From an uncultured Ruminococcus sp. (lineage in GTDB: Bacteria > Bacillota > Clostridia > Oscillospirales > CAG-272): DNA of 52,076 nucleotides. Of the stretch, positions 47,850-52,076 are shown one piece after another. The notes beneath the pieces were generated by a model. It saw nothing but the letters and a program-made list of their open reading frames with translations. It made no database searches and was not told the origin of the DNA. The stretch covers positions 1 to 52,076 of the forward strand of contig CACZAZ010000004.1 in the NCBI GenBank assembly GCA_902779285.1. The letters are read 5' to 3'. Each line of letters begins with the position of its first letter. Within the stretch, counting starts at the first letter, position 1. The translations under genes were made by a program, and so were the position numbers.

Positions 47850-49294
47850 GCGTTGCCCCCCAGTTTTGCCGTAATGTCCGTCAAAATGCGGTCGATATTG
47901 GCGTTCAGTTCGGAACGCTCCGCCTGATAACGGGCGATCAGGTCGTTCGGCTCCAAAATCTCTTCTTCCACGTGCGGGAAGGGGCAGCACTTGTCGAAAT
48001 CATAGTTCAGATCGCGCAGTTCTTCCGCGGTATAAAAGCGTGCTTTGTCAAACCCGTCCACGACGATGGCTTGCTTGTCCGCCCACCATTCCCGCACGGG
48101 ATCGAAGTGCTTATCCTGCATCGGCTTGGTCTTGGTGAAGCTCTTGACGCCTTCCGGGTAGTCGAGCCGATAGAACCACACGCCGCGGCTGGTAACGCCC
48201 TTCTGGAAGAACAGCAGATTCGTGTTAACGCTGGCGTAGGGCTTGAAGACCTGCGGCAAACGGATGATCGTGTGCAGGCCGTATTCTTTGAGCAGTTTTT
48301 CTTTGATGGTTGCTTTCACGCCGTCGCCGAACATAAGCCCGTCCGGCAATACCACGCCGCAGCGCCCGCGATCTTTCAGCAGATTCATAATCAGCGCCAT
48401 GAACAGATCCGCCGTTTCGCTGGTCTGCATATCCGACGGGAAATTCTGTTTGATCGCCGCGTCCTCCGCGCCGCCAAAGGGCGGATTGGTGACGATGACG
48501 TCCACGCGGTCTTTTGCCGAGTAATCGGACAACGGGCGACTCAAAGAGTTTTGGTGACGGATCTTCGGCACCTCGATATCGTGCAGAATGAGGTTGGTCA
48601 TGGCAAGCAGATACGGCAACGGTTTTTTCTCCCAGCCGTTGATCGTCGTTTGCAGTTTTTCCAGTTCTTCCGTCGTTTTTACGCTGCCGAGGTGCGCGAT
48701 GGTGCTGGTGAGAAAGCCGCCGGTTCCGCAAGCGGGATCAAGCACGGTTTCGCCGAGTTTGGGATCGACCTTTTCCACGATGAAATTGGTGACGGGGCGC
48801 GGCGTATAAAACTCGCCCGCGCGTCCGGCGCTTTGCAGGTCTTTGAGCATTCCCTCATACAGATCGTTGAATGTGTGCTTCTGCGTGGCGTCGATAAAGT
48901 CCACTTTTTCATTGATGCGGTTGATGAGCTGCCGCAGATAGACGCCGGATTTCATATAGTTGTTGATGTCCTCGAACACGTTGCGGACGACGTATTTTTT
49001 CATATCGCCGTCGGACGCGTCGAGTTTTTTGAGTTTTGCAAAAAGCGTATCGACAAAAGAGATCAGCGCGTCGCCGGTGATACCCTCTTTATCCGCCGCC
49101 CAGTCGCGCCAGCGCAGCCCCTCGGGAATCACGCCGTAATAATCGGGGCGGAACTCCCATTCCATTTCCTTTGCGTCAAACGCTTTCAGAAACAAGAGCC
49201 ACGTGATCTGCTCGATATACTGCGCGTCACCGTTCAAGCCGGCGTCCTTGCGCATGATATCTTCAAGAGATTTAATCAATGCGGACATTGCCAT
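47846..49294 (-). CDS. hsdM: Type I restriction-modification methyltransferase
   Basis: 482 residues. N6-adenine methylase: SAM-binding motif I in LDPACGTGGFL and catalytic NPPFGG after DRVDVIVT, with an N-terminal helical domain (about 1-150). Works with HsdS to methylate, and with HsdR to restrict. The ATG at 49294 has AAGGAG upstream and is 12 bases from the hsdR stop. Confidence 0.95.
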   Translation of the reverse strand: MAMSALIKSLEDIMRKDAGLNGDAQYIEQITWLLFLKAFDAKEMEWEFRPDYYGVIPEGLRWRDWAADKEGITGDALISFVDTLFAKLKKLDASDGDMKKYVVRNVFEDINNYMKSGVYLRQLINRINEKVDFIDATQKHTFNDLYEGMLKDLQSAGRAGEFYTPRPVTNFIVEKVDPKLGETVLDPACGTGGFLTSTIAHLGSVKTTEELEKLQTTINGWEKKPLPYLLAMTNLILHDIEVPKIRHQNSLSRPLSDYSAKDRVDVIVTNPPFGGAEDAAIKQNFPSDMQTSETADLFMALIMNLLKDRGRCGVVLPDGLMFGDGVKATIKEKLLKEYGLHTIIRLPQVFKPYASVNTNLLFFQKGVTSRGVWFYRLDYPEGVKSFTKTKPMQDKHFDPVREWWADKQAIVVDGFDKARFYTAEELRDLNYDFDKCCPFPHVEEEILEPNDLIARYQAERSELNANIDRILTDITAKLGGNA

Positions 49295-49306
49295 AGTGTT
49301 TTCTCC

Positions 49307-51625
49307 TTATGCAGCGTAAATAGCCGTCTCCAATTCTTTGATCGCTTCGCGGTATTTCGCAATACCGCCGAAGATGGTATTGATGATATAGACCTGCGTG
49401 CCATACTGTTTGAGGGGATCGACCTTCAGAACGTCGACATTTTCCAGATCGTCAAGTCCGCTGTCGGCGTATTTGGTCAGCAGCGCATCGAGGATCTCGG
49501 CGGCCTTTTCCCCGTATTTGGTGAAATAATTGCGCTTACGGACGTGTTCCGCACGCTCTTTCCGCGTCAGCGGGGGCTGGTCGAACACGATATGCAGAAT
49601 GAGGTCGAACGGGTCAAGGTCTTTTCCGATCTCGTCGCAGAGATCGTCAAAGAACACGCCGCGCTTTTCCAGTTCCTCCACGACCGCCTGTTTCTTCTCC
49701 GCATCGTTCCACGCGGAAAGAAAATCGTCAAGCGAAGCGTATTGATTGCGAACGTTGCGTTTTGTGTAGTCGATCAGACTCTCCGTGATGAGATTGCCGT
49801 TTTTATCGAGATACTGAACGTGTTTTTGCGACACCGTTACGGTCGTATCGCCCAAGACGTATTTGGGCTTTTTATCGCCGCCCTTCGGCGGAATCTTTGG
49901 CGGCTCGTCCGGTCCTGGACCGGGTTTGTTTGGCTCATAATCATCCTGCTGTTCGATCGGGCCGTCGAAGTCCGGATCGTGGAACAGACGCGTGACGTCG
50001 CGGAAATCGAAAATCGTGAAATACAGTTTGCCGAGATCTTCGCGCACGCGGGTGCCACGCCCGATGATCTGCTTGAACTCCGTCATAGAGCGGATATTGG
50101 AATCCAGAACGATGTACTTGACCATCTGCACGTCAACACCGGTGGAAAGCAGTTTGGACGTTGTGACAAGCACGGGATATTGGCTTTCCACGTTGCGGAA
50201 ATTATCAAGCTGCTTCACGCCTTCTTCGTCGTTGGCGGTGATGCGCATCACGTAACGATCGTCAACGGCGCATAGATCGGCGTTTTCGTTGATCAGCGCG
50301 CGGCGCATTCTATCTGCATGCTCCTGATCCACGCAGAAGAAGATGGTTTTATCCATCCGGCAATCGTGCTTTTTCAGATAGTCTGAAACCGTTTTCGCAA
50401 CGAGTTTGGTGCGGCGCTCCAAAACAAGGTTTTTATCAAAATCGGTCGTGTTGTAAACGCGATTGTCAATCACTTCGCCGTTGTCATCCAACTGCCCGTC
50501 ATAAGGAACAAAGCCCTCGATATCGCGGTCGAAGAAAACGCGGATCACACGATAGGGCGCGAGGAAACCGTCGTCGATACCCTGCTTGAGAGAATAGGTA
50601 TAAATCGGTTCCCCGAAGTAATCTATATTGGAAACCGAGCTCGTTTCTTTCGGCGTGGCAGTCAGACCGATCTGCGTTGCGGATGTGAAATATTCCAACA
50701 CCTCGCGCCATTGGCTGTCTGCCTTTGCGCTGCCACGGTGGCACTCATCTACGATGACAAGATCAAAGAAACCGGGGCTGAATTGCCGGAACAGGCTGTT
50801 TGCATCTTCGTCTTCGCCGGTAAGTCCCTGATAGAGAGCAAGGTAAATCTCGTGAGCGGTATCGAAGTTTTGTTTCGTTACCCACGTCATTTTATCTTTG
50901 AACGGCGCGAAATCGTTAGTGAACGTCTGCGAAATCAGCGCGGTACGGTCGGCAAGGAACAGAATGCGTTTTTTGATGCCCGCCTTCCACAGCCGCCAGA
51001 TGATCTGGAACGCGGTGTAGGTCTTGCCGGTGCCGGTCGCCATAACGAGAAGAACGCGGTTTTCGCCGTTTACGATCGCTTCCACCGTTTTGTTGACGGC
51101 GTTCATCTGATAATAGCGCGGCTGTTTATCGGGATTGTCCGAATAATACGGCTCGTCGATGATCTTGTCCTGCGCCGGATTCACGTGCACCTGCTCGTGG
51201 TACATCTGCCACAATATGTCAGGCGAGGGAAACTCATCCAACGACAGCGTTACCTCAACGTTGCCGTCTGTGACGTACTTGTTATGGAACACAAAGCCGT
51301 CGCCGTTGGAGGAAAAAACGAACGGAACGTCCATCATCTTGGCATAATTGAGCGCCTGCTGCATCCCGTCGCCGATGGAGTGATTGTTGTCTTTCGCCTC
51401 AACGATTGCGATGGGCTTGTTGGGCTTGTAGAAGAGAACGTAATCCGCCTTTAACGGTTTCTCCCGCTTACAGGTTTTACCGCGAGCGATAATGCGTCCC
51501 TTTGTAATTGGGTATTCCTCTCTCATCTGAGAAAAGGAACTCCAACCGGCTTTGACGATGGCAGGGGTAATATACTTGGTGCGGATATCGGCTTCGGACA
51601 AATCTTTTTTATTAAAATCAGTCAT
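49307..51625 (-). CDS. hsdR: Type I restriction endonuclease subunit
   Basis: 772 residues. An N-terminal nuclease domain has DYVLFYKPNKPIAIVEAKD (Asp61, Glu76-x-Lys78). The SF2 motor has MATGTGKT (195-202), DECHRG, a TATP segment and the GRGTRVREDLGK motif VI region. The C-terminal part matches EcoEI-type HsdR. Shorter than the larger EcoKI-type subunit, as expected for this subgroup. The ATG at 51625 overlaps the xre stop and follows GGAGG. Confidence 0.93.
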   Translation of the reverse strand: MTDFNKKDLSEADIRTKYITPAIVKAGWSSFSQMREEYPITKGRIIARGKTCKREKPLKADYVLFYKPNKPIAIVEAKDNNHSIGDGMQQALNYAKMMDVPFVFSSNGDGFVFHNKYVTDGNVEVTLSLDEFPSPDILWQMYHEQVHVNPAQDKIIDEPYYSDNPDKQPRYYQMNAVNKTVEAIVNGENRVLLVMATGTGKTYTAFQIIWRLWKAGIKKRILFLADRTALISQTFTNDFAPFKDKMTWVTKQNFDTAHEIYLALYQGLTGEDEDANSLFRQFSPGFFDLVIVDECHRGSAKADSQWREVLEYFTSATQIGLTATPKETSSVSNIDYFGEPIYTYSLKQGIDDGFLAPYRVIRVFFDRDIEGFVPYDGQLDDNGEVIDNRVYNTTDFDKNLVLERRTKLVAKTVSDYLKKHDCRMDKTIFFCVDQEHADRMRRALINENADLCAVDDRYVMRITANDEEGVKQLDNFRNVESQYPVLVTTSKLLSTGVDVQMVKYIVLDSNIRSMTEFKQIIGRGTRVREDLGKLYFTIFDFRDVTRLFHDPDFDGPIEQQDDYEPNKPGPGPDEPPKIPPKGGDKKPKYVLGDTTVTVSQKHVQYLDKNGNLITESLIDYTKRNVRNQYASLDDFLSAWNDAEKKQAVVEELEKRGVFFDDLCDEIGKDLDPFDLILHIVFDQPPLTRKERAEHVRKRNYFTKYGEKAAEILDALLTKYADSGLDDLENVDVLKVDPLKQYGTQVYIINTIFGGIAKYREAIKELETAIYAA

Positions 51626-51843
51626 TTCAAGTCCTCCGCATCATCCGGAATAAACTCCATTATATCGTCTGCTTTGACATTTAGAGCAGTGCAGATTTTG
51701 CCGACGATATCTGTAGTGATATTTTCGCCTTGCCCTAGCTTATACATCTGATATTGCGTCAAATGTGCCAGTTCTTGCAGATCTTTTTTCTTCATGTTTC
51801 GATCCACAAGAATGTGCCATAACTTTTTATAGCTCGTAGCCAT
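51622..51843 (-). CDS. Small Xre-family regulator of the restriction operon
   Basis: 73 residues. A single Cro/C1 helix-turn-helix: WHILVDRNMKKKDLQELAHLTQYQMYKLGQGENITTDIVGKICTALNV. The start at 51843 is chosen because GGGAGG lies 8 bases upstream; an ATG 15 bases earlier lacks spacing. It overlaps hsdR (TGA/ATG) and follows a perfect promoter, as expected of a controller that delays restriction until methylation. Confidence 0.85.
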   Translation of the reverse strand: MATSYKKLWHILVDRNMKKKDLQELAHLTQYQMYKLGQGENITTDIVGKICTALNVKADDIMEFIPDDAEDLK

Positions 51844-51894
51844 TTCAATTCCTCCCAAAAAGCATGGAGTTGAACCTATAACAATACAATATAT

Positions 51895-51923
51895 ATTATA
51901 TCATCAGTCTCTCCAAAAATCAA
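51895..51923 (-). promoter_or_regulatory. Sigma-A promoter of the xre-hsdRMS unit
   Basis: Minus strand TTGATT (51918-51923), 17 bases, TATAAT (51895-51900). Leader of about 50 bases to the ATG. Further upstream to the window end I see only AT-rich noncoding sequence and a short TTTCTTTG/CAAAGAA hairpin near 52009-52026. Confidence 0.85.
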
Positions 51924-52076
51924 TGGTATTATCGAGATTTCAATGTTTTTCTCGCAAATTCGATCGGACAAAGGTTCAGATCCATCCACCACGTATTTTT
52001 TTGGAGTTCTTTGCAGAGCAAAGAAACGCAAAAAGTACACCAGAAAAAAGACGCACAAAATTTAGGAAAACGGAAA

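Noticed and set aside
47850..47990. N-terminal extension of HsdS
   Set aside because: It lies in a second frame of hsdM; the start overlapping the hsdM stop has the conserved opening TAQDLKNAILQLAVQG.
51876..52058. 60-codon minus-strand frame at the right edge
   Set aside because: It covers the xre promoter region and has no ribosome binding site or domain.

Overview
This window looks like a chromosome segment of an endospore-forming, high-GC Clostridia-type Firmicute, probably an uncultured gut lineage. Evidence: a dipicolinate synthase pair (spoVFA/spoVFB), Rex, DnaD- and DnaC/DnaI-type primosome proteins, Gram-positive lipoprotein signals, strong AGGAGG-type ribosome binding sites and many canonical TTGNNN-17-TATAAT promoters. 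Positions 1 to about 34,000 are GC-rich host backbone. From about 34,100 to the end the base composition becomes clearly more AT-rich and the content changes to defence and mobile genes.

Backbone. The start of a PfkB sugar kinase lies on the minus strand at the left edge, followed by spoVFA-spoVFB behind a candidate sigma-K promoter. A minus-strand block galU-rimI-tsaD-rex-dnaD-dnaC ends in two tandem paralogous lipoproteins with a tyrosine-phosphatase domain. Divergent from galU are an AAC(3)-family acetyltransferase and a dGTPase-like HD hydrolase. Next come a duplicated 253-bp intergenic element with covarying hairpins (13,919-14,420), a heparinase II/III-like lipoprotein, a membrane protein plus ComEC-like metallo-beta-lactamase pair, an L,D-transpeptidase, an MBL-GDPD fusion, and a sulfur operon (metY-cysK-ECF S component-ywlG). 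The sulfur operon has a long structured leader and a neighbouring LysR regulator. The backbone ends with an Xre regulator, a GH28-like beta-helix protein, an operon of EAL phosphodiesterase, HExxH protein and K+-channel-like protein, and an APH-like kinase.

Defence island (34,205-52,076, nearly all minus strand). One long unit reads xre-hsdR-hsdM-hsdS (type I restriction-modification), then a coiled-coil membrane protein, a zinc/HNH-like protein, a HEPN-like protein, a GHKL ATPase, a GIY-YIG protein, a PD-(D/E)XK nuclease plus SF2 helicase pair resembling Hachiman (HamAB), and an Xre-tailed protein. A second operon has an autoregulated AbiEi-AbiEii pair followed by a nucleotidyltransferase and an Abi_2-like HEPN protein. 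Then come a truncated IS21 transposase fused to the 3' end of a tRNA gene (an attachment-site scar) and a small winged-helix-like gene plus PD-(D/E)XK-like nuclease behind a palindromic operator. The candidates I consider most likely to be undescribed are the 13.9-14.4 kb covarying element, the GHKL/HEPN/HNH/coiled-coil cluster inside the restriction operon, the NTase-Abi_2 pair in the AbiE operon, and the metY leader attenuator. All functions are read from sequence motifs only; no database search was possible.
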